This document shows, in pieces, positions 17,741 to 27,764 of a stretch of DNA of 64,000 bases. Below the pieces are notes generated by a model, which was not told where the DNA came from, searched no databases, and saw only the letters and a list, made by a program, of their open reading frames with translations. Within the stretch, counting starts at the first letter, position 1. Each line of letters starts with the position of its first letter. A program made the position numbers and the translations under genes. This stretch comes from Clostridia bacterium (GTDB lineage: Bacteria; Bacillota; Clostridia; Christensenellales; CAAEEZ01). The stretch is from assembly GCA_900755035.1 (NCBI GenBank), contig CAAEEZ010000017.1, positions 124,001 through 188,000 on the forward strand, read 5' to 3'.

Positions 17741-18895
17741 TTATATAATTATCGTTTCTTTGTTTTCAATCGCTTCTTCAATCAGTTTGTCAAAATCAAG
17801 TACGCTTTCAGCCTTTTTAATTAAGTCGATTTTAGGCTTAATAACGGGGTTTTTAGGTAGGAACACCGTGCAACAATCTTCGTAAGGCAAAATAGACAAA
17901 TCAAAAGTATCTATTTTTTTTGCAATTTCTATTATTTCCGTTTTATCCATACCAATTAACGGCCTGAATATCGGCAAAGTTATTCCTTCGTTGGTTACGT
18001 TTATACTCTCCATCGTTTGACTAGCAACTTGTCCTAGGCTCTCACCCGTTATTATTGCCTTACACTCGTTTACTTTCGCAAGCCTTTCAGCAATACGCAT
18101 CATAAATCTACGCATTATCGTTATCATATATTCGCTTGGGCAGTTTTCGTGTATTTCCTTTTGAATATGTGTAAACGGAATAACGAATAGCGTCGTGCTA
18201 CCCGTATACGGCTTAATTTTTTTGGCAAGGTCAATAACTTTTTCTTTTGCAAGTTCGCTAGTGTACGGATAACTATGGAAATGAACGGCAAATATTTTAG
18301 CGCCACGCTTTGCCATCATATAGGTTGCAACAGGGCTATCTATTCCACCCGATAGTAGCGATATTGCGTTAGCGGCAGTACCAACGGGCATGCCACCTGC
18401 TCCCATTATTTTATCCATAAACACGAAAGTTTCGCCGTTTTCCCTTACGTCTACGAAAATTTCCTTGTCAAAATCGAACAAATCTACGGTTAAATTAGGG
18501 TTTGCATCTAGTAGCGCTCCACCAAGTTTTGCAGCTAGTTCCGTAGAAGTAAATGGTAATTTTTTATTTGCACGTTTTACCGTTATTCTAAAAGTGCCTT
18601 CTAAATCCTTTCCAAGTTCAACGACAAGTTTTGCAATATTATCAAAATTCGTATCAGTTTTATATGCTACGCTTATCGAGTGGATACCTAACACTTTGGT
18701 TAAAATTGATATTATTTTGTCTTCGTCGTCAAGATTGTAGTTATCAATTAGGTATCTACCGCTAGTTTTTATAAAGTCAAACTTATATTCTCTTAATGCC
18801 TTTTTGATGTTTTTTATCAGTGTATTTTCAAAAAAACCCCTATTATTGCCTTTTAGAAATATCTCTCCGTATCTTATTAAAATCGTCTTTTCCAT
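17741..18895 (-). CDS. thiI: tRNA 4-thiouridine synthetase ThiI
   Basis: A 384-residue enzyme that adenylates U8 of tRNA and installs sulfur; it may also feed thiazole synthesis. Domains: ferredoxin-like plus THUMP (about 1-165), then a PP-loop ATPase with LLSGGIDSPVATYMMAKRG. There is no C-terminal rhodanese domain, as is usual in Firmicutes, where the partner cysteine desulfurase donates sulfur directly. The start at 18895 was chosen because GTAGGAG lies just upstream and the protein then begins MEKTILIRYGEIFLKG like its family; an ATG 21 bases earlier is less likely. It follows the desulfurase gene by seven bases. Confidence 0.95.
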   Translation of the reverse strand: MEKTILIRYGEIFLKGNNRGFFENTLIKNIKKALREYKFDFIKTSGRYLIDNYNLDDEDKIISILTKVLGIHSISVAYKTDTNFDNIAKLVVELGKDLEGTFRITVKRANKKLPFTSTELAAKLGGALLDANPNLTVDLFDFDKEIFVDVRENGETFVFMDKIMGAGGMPVGTAANAISLLSGGIDSPVATYMMAKRGAKIFAVHFHSYPYTSELAKEKVIDLAKKIKPYTGSTTLFVIPFTHIQKEIHENCPSEYMITIMRRFMMRIAERLAKVNECKAIITGESLGQVASQTMESINVTNEGITLPIFRPLIGMDKTEIIEIAKKIDTFDLSILPYEDCCTVFLPKNPVIKPKIDLIKKAESVLDFDKLIEEAIENKETIII

Positions 18896-18902
18896 ATTGC
18901 TC

Positions 18903-20045
18903 CTACTTTTGTACAAATTCTCTTAACTCTGTTACGTTTTTGATTAGTTTATTTACTAGCCCTTTTGCTTCGCCTGGCGTGTTAAACTCAGATATGCTTA
19001 TTCTTAGTTCGCCTTTTTCGTAATCTTTATTTAGGCCGATTGCTTGTTGTATTCTACCCGTACCCTTATGTGACGAACAAGCCGAGCCGATACCTACGAT
19101 ATAGCCGTCTTTTTCAAGCGTGTGCATTAAAACTTCGCCCCTTACGTCCTTGAATGCAAAGGAAATAATGTGTGGTGCAAAACGTCCTTCTTCTTTTGGC
19201 GTTAAACAAATTACGTCTTGAATATTATTAAGTACTTCACTGCGAATATACTCTATTATTTCTATTTTTTTATAATACTTTTCGTCAAAATTATTATATA
19301 CTTCATTTGCCGAGTATTCTAACGCTTTTATATAAGGTACGTTTTCGGTTGCAGACCTTACGTTAAATTCCTGCCCGCCACCATATATAATCGGCGAAAG
19401 ATTTACGCCTTTTCTCACGAATAAACCGCCTATTCCTTTTGGCGAATGAATCTTATGACCACTTATCGAGTACATATCTACGCCGAGTCTATTTAGATTT
19501 AATTTTAGTTTGCCAAAGGCTTGCACTCCATCGCTATGCACTAGGCATTTTGGCGAGTATTTTTTGCTAAGTTTTGCAATTTTTTCAATATCGTTAATAG
19601 CGCCCGTTTCGTTGTTTACGTGCATTATACTTACAAGGCACACTTTGTTATCAAGTAGCTTTTCAAACTCTTCTATTATTACTCTACCCGTACTGTCAAC
19701 GGGAGCAAATATCACTTCGTATCCACGCCTTTCAAGTTCTTTTGCCGTTTGATAAATTGCGGAGTGTTCGCTATTAGATACTATTATTTTGCCACCGTTC
19801 CTTTTTTTAGAGCAAAGCAAAGCAAGGTTATCCGCCTCAGAGCCACTTGCAGTAAAAATAAGGTTTCCGTCAAAATTTACCATATTTATCAGGTATTCCC
19901 TAGCGCTTTGCACTTCTTTTGCTTCGGTTATTGCCTCGTGATATAGCGCCGAAGGATTAAAATAGTCTTCTAGCGCATATTTTTTGAAAATATCTACTAC
20001 TTTGTCATAGCACCTTGTAGTTGCACCGTTATCAAAATAAATCAT
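18903..20045 (-). CDS. cysteine desulfurase (NifS/IscS family)
   Basis: A 380-residue PLP enzyme that moves sulfur from cysteine. Visible motifs: MIYFDNGATTRCYD at the N-terminus, SGSEADNLAL, the PLP lysine in SGHKIHSPKGIGGLF and the catalytic cysteine in GIGSACSSHKG. It is paired with thiI, as in many Firmicutes (NifZ-ThiI type), so its main job is probably persulfide supply for 4-thiouridine. The start overlaps the stop of the upstream small membrane protein gene. Confidence 0.94.
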   Translation of the reverse strand: MIYFDNGATTRCYDKVVDIFKKYALEDYFNPSALYHEAITEAKEVQSAREYLINMVNFDGNLIFTASGSEADNLALLCSKKRNGGKIIVSNSEHSAIYQTAKELERRGYEVIFAPVDSTGRVIIEEFEKLLDNKVCLVSIMHVNNETGAINDIEKIAKLSKKYSPKCLVHSDGVQAFGKLKLNLNRLGVDMYSISGHKIHSPKGIGGLFVRKGVNLSPIIYGGGQEFNVRSATENVPYIKALEYSANEVYNNFDEKYYKKIEIIEYIRSEVLNNIQDVICLTPKEEGRFAPHIISFAFKDVRGEVLMHTLEKDGYIVGIGSACSSHKGTGRIQQAIGLNKDYEKGELRISISEFNTPGEAKGLVNKLIKNVTELREFVQK

Positions 20046-20506
20046 TTATTCACCTTCATATCGTTTTCAATAAGCCCTATCATATATCTATCGGGTGAAA
20101 ACAACAAGTATTTTTCGTTATTCGTAATTATTGCGGTAAAATTTCCCGAATAGGCTTCGATTGTATTTGCCACGTACTTTTTTGTAAAATGATAGTTAGA
20201 TACTTTATCACTAAATATCAATTTTTCTCTTTTGTTAAACCCTACTCTTCTTACTTCTAGTATTCCCGCCTTGTAGGTATATTTATAGTATTTTAGCACG
20301 TTTCCGGCAAATGCGCTAACTAGTGAACTAAGCAAGAATACGCCTACAACCAAGAACCAATAGTATGGTGAGAAAATCGTAGTAAGGCTAATTAGACATA
20401 CCGATAAAAGTTTTAGTAATATATTTATACACTCTAAAACCCTGTATGCTTTTAGCCATTTACTAGACGTATTTTCTATACTTATTTCGTAAAAATTTTG
20501 TAGCAT
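20042..20506 (-). CDS. hypothetical membrane protein with two TM segments
   Basis: A 154-residue protein. Two adjacent membrane helices (ILLKLLSVCLISLTTIF and YWFLVVGVFLLSSLVSAFAG, about residues 30-70) are followed by a soluble tail of beta-rich appearance (YTYKAGILEVRRVGFNKREKLIF, ending NNEKYLLFSPDRYMIGLIE). This layout recalls bacterial PH-like membrane proteins, but the family is not recognised. It is packed between mutS2 (shared base at 20506) and the cysteine desulfurase (4-base overlap), so it is co-transcribed with them. Confidence 0.7.
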   Translation of the reverse strand: MLQNFYEISIENTSSKWLKAYRVLECINILLKLLSVCLISLTTIFSPYYWFLVVGVFLLSSLVSAFAGNVLKYYKYTYKAGILEVRRVGFNKREKLIFSDKVSNYHFTKKYVANTIEAYSGNFTAIITNNEKYLLFSPDRYMIGLIENDMKVNK

Positions 20507-22860
20507 TATTTCAACGTAACTATCGTTACCCCCGTTTCTCCTTCTCCGTATCCGCCGTTTCTAAACGATTTTACTTGTGGATGTTTTTTCAGTCTATCTT
20601 GCACGCCTTTTCTTAGCCTTCCCGTACCTTTGCCGTGTATTATTCTTAGTTCGGTTGCGCCAGCCGTACTTGCCCTATCGATAAAATTATCTATTTCAAC
20701 GATAGCCTCATCAACTGTCTTACCAATGACGTTTAGCTCGGTTTTTACACTTTCGTTAGAAAACTCTTTCGATACGTTTACAACTTTCTTTTTAGCAGGT
20801 TTACTCGCCTTTATTTTTACTATTTCGTGCATTTTTGCGTCCATATTTATGTTGCCAAGCCTTAACCTTACGCTATTTTTCGAGGCGTTTATGCTTTCTA
20901 CAATACCCTCTTTACCCAGAGATTTTAGCATTACCGTTGAACCAACCGATATAGGCGAAGTATCTTCTACGTACTCAGCCTCTACCTTATCTTCGTATTT
21001 TACCGACATATTTTCAAGTTGTTTTTTCAGTTTTCTAGCAGTAAAAATATTTTGTTCGGTAGGCTTGTTAAGTAGTTTTTTCATTTCGTCAATGATTTCT
21101 TCGGCTTCGCTTACCGTATCTTCTATAAGCGTTTTGCTGTCTTTTCGCAATTTGTTATTTAATTCTTCTTGCGCCTTAATCAGTTTTTCTCTATCTTCTT
21201 TAATTTTTGCAAGTAGTTCCTTTTCTTCCTGCCTATCCTTATATATTTCTTCCAAATAATACTCTGCTTCTTTTTTAGTTTTATGCGCCGTTTTGATTAT
21301 ATTGTCAAACTCTTTCTTATCACTAGATATTTTGGAATCGGCAAGTTTTATTATCTCTTCTTTTAGCCCCAACCTTTTTGCAATTTGTAGTGCGTTAGAC
21401 GAGCCTGCTACACCTATGATTAACTTGTAAATCGGCTCGAAAGTAATTGGATTAAAGTCCATACTTGCGTTTTCTACACGGCTAGTCGTCATACTAAACT
21501 CTTTTAACTCGTTGTAGTGGCTAGTAACTATCGCCTTTGCTCCGCTTTTAAGCACGTACTCGGAGATTGCAAGGGCTAGCGCAGCGCCTTCACTTGGGTC
21601 TGTACCTGCGCCAAGTTCATCAAATAATAATAAAGTTTTTTCGTTTACGGTATCCACTATTTCAACTATATTTTTTAGGTGCGAACTAAACGTAGATAGG
21701 CTTTGTTCAATGCTTTGCTCGTCACCAATATCGCAGTTAACGGATTCAAAATACGATAAAGCGCTATCTTCTTCAAGAGGAAGTAACATACCGCTTAACG
21801 CCATCAGCGTGAAAAGTCCCACAAGTTTCAGGGTTACGGTTTTACCGCCGGTATTTGGACCTGTGATAACTAACATATCAAAATCAATGCCCAAATTTAC
21901 GGATATAGGCATCACTTTGTCTTTGTCTATTAGCGGGTGTCTGCCACGAATAATATTTATTTTTCCATTATTATTCAAAATAGGCAAGTTGCCCTTCATT
22001 TCTTTGCCAAGTTTTGCCTTTGCAAAAATAACGTCAAGACTAGTAATTATATCAAAATTTCGTTCAATCGTCTCGCTTTCACCGCTTACTACTACCGTAA
22101 ACGCTTGTAGTACTTTGATAATTTCGGCTTGTTCCTGCACTTTTAACGATACGATTTCGTTATTTAGGTTTACTATTGCCATTGGCTCGATATACACCGT
22201 TGCGCCACTAGACGATTCGTCGTGCACTATTCCGTCAATCATATTTTTATATTCGGCTTTAACGGGTAAAACGAACCTATCCTTTCTTATGGTTACGATA
22301 TTGTCTTGAAGTGCCTTTTGGTAGGTAGACGACGTTACGTAACTATTCAATTTTTGCCTAATTTTCTCGTTTTGTCTTTTGATTGCATCACGAATAGACT
22401 TTAATTCCTTAGATGCATAGTCCGACATTTCTGTTTCTGTCAAAATACTTTTTTCTATGTCTAACTCTAAATTTTGATTAGTATATATGCCGTCCACGTA
22501 CGATTTTATCAAAGGAATTTTGTATGTTTCAGCCTTAAATACGGTCGTTTTTAAGTTTCTTGCAACCCTTAGAACCCTTGCAATTTTCAGTAAATCAGCC
22601 ATACTCAGCAAGGACATTTTCCTTGCCGATTGCAAAATAACGCTAATATCGTCTACCGAAAAGGACGGATTTAGCGAATAATTAAACAAAATATCGTACG
22701 CCTCGCTAGTTTCTTGCTGTAAAGTAAGCGCATATTCAAAACTTGGAGAAGGAGTATAATCGTATATTATTTTCTTTGCCTTTTGAGATTCTGCCTTTTT
22801 AGAAAGCATTTCTAGTATCTTGTCGTATTCAAGCACTTTCAAAGTCTTGCTTTTTATCAC
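20506..22860 (-). CDS. mutS2: MutS2 (RqcU) ATPase/Smr nuclease
   Basis: A 784-residue protein of the MutS2 family, which in Bacillus rescues collided ribosomes (RqcU) and has also been tied to recombination control. It lacks the mismatch-binding domain. ATPase motifs: ITGPNTGGKTVTLK, STFSSHLKN, LLLFDELGAGTDPSEG and TSHYNELKEF. A long coiled coil (about 520-620), a KOW-like beta domain and a C-terminal Smr domain with HGKGTGRLRKGVQ follow. RqcH, the partner in ribosome quality control, is encoded at 42155 in the same window. Confidence 0.96.
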   Translation of the reverse strand: MIKSKTLKVLEYDKILEMLSKKAESQKAKKIIYDYTPSPSFEYALTLQQETSEAYDILFNYSLNPSFSVDDISVILQSARKMSLLSMADLLKIARVLRVARNLKTTVFKAETYKIPLIKSYVDGIYTNQNLELDIEKSILTETEMSDYASKELKSIRDAIKRQNEKIRQKLNSYVTSSTYQKALQDNIVTIRKDRFVLPVKAEYKNMIDGIVHDESSSGATVYIEPMAIVNLNNEIVSLKVQEQAEIIKVLQAFTVVVSGESETIERNFDIITSLDVIFAKAKLGKEMKGNLPILNNNGKINIIRGRHPLIDKDKVMPISVNLGIDFDMLVITGPNTGGKTVTLKLVGLFTLMALSGMLLPLEEDSALSYFESVNCDIGDEQSIEQSLSTFSSHLKNIVEIVDTVNEKTLLLFDELGAGTDPSEGAALALAISEYVLKSGAKAIVTSHYNELKEFSMTTSRVENASMDFNPITFEPIYKLIIGVAGSSNALQIAKRLGLKEEIIKLADSKISSDKKEFDNIIKTAHKTKKEAEYYLEEIYKDRQEEKELLAKIKEDREKLIKAQEELNNKLRKDSKTLIEDTVSEAEEIIDEMKKLLNKPTEQNIFTARKLKKQLENMSVKYEDKVEAEYVEDTSPISVGSTVMLKSLGKEGIVESINASKNSVRLRLGNINMDAKMHEIVKIKASKPAKKKVVNVSKEFSNESVKTELNVIGKTVDEAIVEIDNFIDRASTAGATELRIIHGKGTGRLRKGVQDRLKKHPQVKSFRNGGYGEGETGVTIVTLK

Positions 22861-25361
22861 TTTACACCTCTATTTAAGTGTCCTTTCGTATAGGTTTCGT
22901 TAGGATATTTACCGTTTAGTAACGTTTCCAAAGTAGAATTAACGTTTCCCGTATATTGTACCATATCTAAATATATATTCATATTATATTTAATACAATA
23001 ATCTAAAATATTTGTCGTAAAACTATTGTACAAAGTAAAATAGCAACTGCTAATTTTGTTTCTTCTTATATCAAAACTATATTTTATATCCTTTATTTTC
23101 GTATCGGTTACGTCAGAAAACGCATTGCAGTTAGTACAATTTACTCCGTTTATATTTATATTTACGCAGTGAGCCATTGTCATAAGGGGCAACTTTCCAA
23201 ACGCATACACGAACGCTTTATTGCAATTTAGACTTAAAATTTCTTCCTTATTTAGTTCGGTAGACAAAGTCAAATAAGTATAATATTTATTATTTATTGC
23301 TATTTGATTATACAAATTTTGTCCTATACCACCAAAAGCATCTAAATTATATTTTTCGCATAGTTCAAAACCATATATGGTATTAAAATATAGACCATCT
23401 AAAATATTCGAATATTTATGCAATAAATTTTCTATTACGACTATATCGCTACCTCTTGCAATAGTTGGCAATTTTAAGTAAAGTTTACACGAAGAACTGT
23501 TTTTACGTATTAAATCATAATAGTACTTAATAATGCTATCGTCGTTTTTATAAAATGGATTAACCACCAAAACGTCTATTCTAGAAAGCAATTTTTCGCT
23601 AATCGTAGGAGTATCTATTTCAACGGCAACAAATCTTTTACCATTTTTGCCAATCTTATCATTATTATTGTTTTTGGTATTTTTTAGAATACATCGTTCT
23701 ATATTACTAATATTTTGTAGATTAAAGTATTCTAAAATATTTTGTTTTATAATATTAGTATTTTCTCTTTCCTTATTTAATATATTACTTTCGTAATTTT
23801 CAATTATCCTATCTTCCAGTTTTCTATATGCTTCTTTTCTAAGGTTATTTAGTTTCGATAACGGATAAAATACGTTTTCGTCTATATCTACCATCACGTT
23901 TACAGTAAATACCGTTTCCCCTACCTTATTAAATATCTTTACTACGTCGCATGCTGTTATCGGTTTGTTTTCGGCTTTTGATATTTTATCATTTGACTTA
24001 ATAATTATACTATCTCGAAGCGTAGATAGTTTTACGTTTACGTAATCGTCGGTTTTTATTTCAATCTCAATATTCGTCTTTATCTTTCTTGTATATTGCG
24101 ATATATTTTCAATTTGCATAGCGTCCGTCGTGATATTAAATTCATCGCCAACACGCCCAAAGTAGTCGATTAAAAATTCCCCTTTGCCTAAATTTTTAAT
24201 AAGCTTAAATTTTCCACCCGAAAGTTCTTCGCCCTTTCTAAAAACTTTGTAGCCGTTATTTTCGTTAAAACTTTCCGCTTTCAGCACAGAATTTTTGCCT
24301 ATAATTTTTACAATTTCACCAACTTTTTTGCCTAGGTGATTTTGTACTTTTTTATAGGTAACGTCGTCATTAAACAAATATCCTTTCGTATAATTTCCAC
24401 GATTATATATTTTTTTAAGTTCGGCAATTTTTTCGTCAACGTTATATTTTGACTTATTATTTATATAATTATCGTCTGTAACAAAAGAATTATTTGAAAA
24501 GTTACTTTCATTATCCCTTATCGTATTATTTTCTTGATTATTTTCAAAACTACTAAAATCAGCCGTATTTTTCAAGGAGCAATTTTTTTGATAGAATTCG
24601 TCTATCGCATCTCTGTAATTTTTCGTAACTACCCCAACGTACTCAGGTCGTTTTAATCTTCCTTCGATTTTTAGGCTATCTATTCCTAATTTAGATAGTT
24701 TGTCTATTTTATCAATTAAACACAAATCCTTAGTAGACAGCAAATAACCGTTTGAATTTTCGGATTTATATAGTTGCCTACAAGGTTGCTTACATAGTCC
24801 CCTATTCCCACTTTCACCGCTTATAATCGAAGAGAATAAACATTGCCCCGAATAGCATACGCATAACGCACCGTGAACGAAATATTCTATTTCTAAATTC
24901 GTATTTCGTTTTATATCTACGATATCTTTTTCTAGCGTTTCCCTTGCAAGTACTACTCTTGTAAAGCCAAGTTTTTCAAGGTATTTAGCACCGTAAAGAT
25001 TAGTTACGCCCATTTGCGTACTAGCGTGCATAGGTACGTTCGTATATTTTCTAATTAAACAAGCCGTCATCATATCGGTAACGATAAATGCGTCTACTTT
25101 TGCTTTATCGCACGCCTTGATTATCCTAATTAGTTCATCTTGTTCGCTATCTTTTACGTTCGTGTTTAGCGTAACGTACGCTTTAACGCCAAATAAGTGG
25201 GCGTATCTAACCCACTTATCTACGTTTTCTTCGTTAAAATTGTCCGCATTACGCCTAGCGTTAAAATTTTGCAAACCAAAATATACTGCATCAGCGCCTT
25301 TGTCAATCGCTTGCTTAAAAGATTCAATATCTCCTGCCGGCGAAAGTAATTCCATTTTCAT
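22857..25361 (-). CDS. U32-family peptidase / tRNA or rRNA hydroxylase-like protein
   Basis: An 834-residue U32 protein. The N-terminal domain begins MELLSPAGDIESFKQAIDKGADAVYFG and carries the Cys cluster YSGQCLFSS...GNRGLCKQPCRQLY (about 170-195); DUF3656-like and C-terminal U32 modules follow. Related proteins (RlhA, TrhP) hydroxylate rRNA or tRNA, so protease activity should not be assumed. About residues 258-305 form an Asn/Ser-rich low-complexity insertion. The start overlaps the pheT stop (TAATG). It lies between pheT and mutS2 on one strand. Confidence 0.88.
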   Translation of the reverse strand: MKMELLSPAGDIESFKQAIDKGADAVYFGLQNFNARRNADNFNEENVDKWVRYAHLFGVKAYVTLNTNVKDSEQDELIRIIKACDKAKVDAFIVTDMMTACLIRKYTNVPMHASTQMGVTNLYGAKYLEKLGFTRVVLARETLEKDIVDIKRNTNLEIEYFVHGALCVCYSGQCLFSSIISGESGNRGLCKQPCRQLYKSENSNGYLLSTKDLCLIDKIDKLSKLGIDSLKIEGRLKRPEYVGVVTKNYRDAIDEFYQKNCSLKNTADFSSFENNQENNTIRDNESNFSNNSFVTDDNYINNKSKYNVDEKIAELKKIYNRGNYTKGYLFNDDVTYKKVQNHLGKKVGEIVKIIGKNSVLKAESFNENNGYKVFRKGEELSGGKFKLIKNLGKGEFLIDYFGRVGDEFNITTDAMQIENISQYTRKIKTNIEIEIKTDDYVNVKLSTLRDSIIIKSNDKISKAENKPITACDVVKIFNKVGETVFTVNVMVDIDENVFYPLSKLNNLRKEAYRKLEDRIIENYESNILNKERENTNIIKQNILEYFNLQNISNIERCILKNTKNNNNDKIGKNGKRFVAVEIDTPTISEKLLSRIDVLVVNPFYKNDDSIIKYYYDLIRKNSSSCKLYLKLPTIARGSDIVVIENLLHKYSNILDGLYFNTIYGFELCEKYNLDAFGGIGQNLYNQIAINNKYYTYLTLSTELNKEEILSLNCNKAFVYAFGKLPLMTMAHCVNININGVNCTNCNAFSDVTDTKIKDIKYSFDIRRNKISSCYFTLYNSFTTNILDYCIKYNMNIYLDMVQYTGNVNSTLETLLNGKYPNETYTKGHLNRGVK

Positions 25362-27754
25362 TAACGTAATTTTGCTCCAACCCTTACTTCTAGGGCTTTT
25401 AATATTCTTTCGATTTGTCCGTTTATTACTTCTTCGGTTAGAGTTCTATCTTCTAGCCTAAATACCATAGATATTGCAACGCTCTTGTTATCATCACCAA
25501 TCGAACTTGACGTATATACGTCGAAAATATCGGCGTCTTCTAGCATTTTACCACCCGTCTTTTTTACGGTCGAGATAATGTCTTCTGCCGTTACCGATTT
25601 GTTTACGATTACTGCAATATCTCTATCAACCGACGGATATTTAGGAATATTTACAAACGGTCTAAAATCTTTTTTGATTCTAAACAATTTTTCAAGTTCA
25701 ATCTCGATTACGTACACTCTTTGGTCGATTTCGTAATTAGCAAGTACTTTTGGATGCACTTCGCCAAATTTACCAATTACGTTTTTACCACATACGATAT
25801 TTGCGCTTCTTCCGTCGTGAAGATACGTTTCGCTAGCCCTTACGTATTTTGCGTCAACGTTAAATACTTTTAGAATATTTTCAACAACACCTTTTGTCGT
25901 AAAGAAGTCCTCGCTATCACCAAACAAACCTATTACAAGATTTTCAATTTCGTTAGGTTGATTTTCAATAGGGAACTCTTTTGGAATATACGTTCTTGCT
26001 ATTTCAAAAATTCTTCCTTTATTCACGCTTTTTGAAAGGTTATTTGCCATACTTTGAATCATGCTATGCACTAGCGTCGTTCTCATTACACTTAAATCTT
26101 CGCCAAGTGGATTAAGTAGTTTAATTGCATTTCTACGGCTGTCGTCCTCGGCTAAGCAAAGCATATCGAATGCTTTTGGCGTGATAAACGAATAGCTGAT
26201 ACCTTCGTAAATACCCATACCACAAAGCACTCTTTTCAATTTATCTTCAAATTGTTGATATTTGGTTTTGCCACCTTGCGTTTGGCTTGGGTTTACAAAT
26301 AGCGTAGAAGTAATGTGGTCGTATCCGTGCATTCTAATCAGTTCTTCGGCTACGTCGTTAGCGTTTATTACGTCCTGTCTATAAAGCGGAATTTCGCAAA
26401 CGAATTTATCAGCGTTTTTGCTAATTACAAACTGTAAGGATTGCATTAACCTAATTATTTCTTCATCACTTATTTCAATACCCAAAATTTTGGTGATTTC
26501 GCTAGACGTAAACTCAACCGTTCTTACAACGTTTGGTTTATCGATATATTCACGTTTGCCACCTACGATTTTGCCACTTTCGGTTTGGTAAATTAAAGTT
26601 AAAATTCTGTCGATAGCGGTATTTTGCGATACGTAGTCGATACCTTTTTCGTACCTTTGGCTACTATCCGATGCAAGTTTTAATTTTCTCGACGTACGGC
26701 GAACACTATCACGAGCAAATTTTGCAGACTCGAAAACAACGGCTTTCGTGCTGTCCTTTATACCAGAGCCAAGTCCCCCCATAATGCCTGCTACTGCAAC
26801 GGGGCTAGTTTTATCGCAAATAACTAGCATACTTTCGTCAAGTTTGTTTTCTGCTCCGTCTAGTGTTACTAATACTTCGCCGTTTTTTGCTTGGCGAACG
26901 ATAATAGTTTTGTCTTTAAGTTCCGCTTCGTCAAAAGCGTGCATAGGTTGACCTATTTCAAGTAATACGTAGTTAGTAAAGTCTACAATATTATTTATAG
27001 GTCTAATGCCACAAGCTGTAAGTCTTTTTTGAATATAATTTGGCGACGGCTTGATTACTACGTCTTTTACTGCTTTTGCAATATAATGGTTGCAGTTTTC
27101 ACTTTGAACTGAAACGTCTACGTAATTTGAAATATCGTCGGTATTATCTTCTTCATAACCTATCTCTACGTCCTTAAAAGGTTTGTTAAGTACGGCGGCA
27201 ACTTCACGAGCAACACCTATAATACTGTTACAATCAGGTCTATTTGCAGTAATTGCTACGTCTAGTATCACGTCGTTTTTACCTATTACTTCGTTTATAT
27301 CCTTTCCAAGAGATAGGTTTTTATCTAGTTGTAAAATGCCGTAAACGCCCGCGCCATTAAAATCTTCTTCGGTTAGGTTTAATTCGCCACCCGAACATAA
27401 CATACCGTAAGACGCTACGCCACGAAGTTTGCCCTTTTTAATATTCGTGCCGTCAGGCAAGTACGAATTGTGCATTGCAACGGGTACTACGTCGCCAACC
27501 GATACGTTGCTTGCGCCCGTTACGATTTGCACTAAATCCGTTTCGCCAACGTTTAATTGACAAATAACCATATGGTCGCTATCTGGATGCGGAACTATTT
27601 CTTCTATCCTACCCGTTACTACGTTTTTGCATTGTTTTCCTTCGCTTATAATATCTTCTACCTCGAAGCCTGCGCTAACAAGTTTGTCCGCCAAAACTTC
27701 GGGGGTTACGTCTATATCTACAAAATCTTTTAACCAACTATAAGGTACTTTCAT
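25361..27754 (-). CDS. pheT: phenylalanyl-tRNA synthetase beta chain
   Basis: A 797-residue beta subunit. The N-terminal EMAP-like tRNA-binding domain (about 40-150, with VVTGRIEEIVPHPDSDHMVICQLNVG), the B3/B4 editing region, the B5 domain (about 400-480), the catalytic-like core and the C-terminal ferredoxin-fold anticodon-binding domain (PKYPSVDRDIAVIV, about 700-797) are in the usual order. It follows pheS by ten bases under the same T-box leader. Confidence 0.98.
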   Translation of the reverse strand: MKVPYSWLKDFVDIDVTPEVLADKLVSAGFEVEDIISEGKQCKNVVTGRIEEIVPHPDSDHMVICQLNVGETDLVQIVTGASNVSVGDVVPVAMHNSYLPDGTNIKKGKLRGVASYGMLCSGGELNLTEEDFNGAGVYGILQLDKNLSLGKDINEVIGKNDVILDVAITANRPDCNSIIGVAREVAAVLNKPFKDVEIGYEEDNTDDISNYVDVSVQSENCNHYIAKAVKDVVIKPSPNYIQKRLTACGIRPINNIVDFTNYVLLEIGQPMHAFDEAELKDKTIIVRQAKNGEVLVTLDGAENKLDESMLVICDKTSPVAVAGIMGGLGSGIKDSTKAVVFESAKFARDSVRRTSRKLKLASDSSQRYEKGIDYVSQNTAIDRILTLIYQTESGKIVGGKREYIDKPNVVRTVEFTSSEITKILGIEISDEEIIRLMQSLQFVISKNADKFVCEIPLYRQDVINANDVAEELIRMHGYDHITSTLFVNPSQTQGGKTKYQQFEDKLKRVLCGMGIYEGISYSFITPKAFDMLCLAEDDSRRNAIKLLNPLGEDLSVMRTTLVHSMIQSMANNLSKSVNKGRIFEIARTYIPKEFPIENQPNEIENLVIGLFGDSEDFFTTKGVVENILKVFNVDAKYVRASETYLHDGRSANIVCGKNVIGKFGEVHPKVLANYEIDQRVYVIEIELEKLFRIKKDFRPFVNIPKYPSVDRDIAVIVNKSVTAEDIISTVKKTGGKMLEDADIFDVYTSSSIGDDNKSVAISMVFRLEDRTLTEEVINGQIERILKALEVRVGAKLR

Positions 27755-27764
27755 TTTTCTCCTC

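Noticed and set aside
22857..25361. Classic collagenase/protease call for the U32 gene
   Set aside because: U32 proteins with this layout are better known for RNA hydroxylation; protease activity is not supported by visible catalytic residues.
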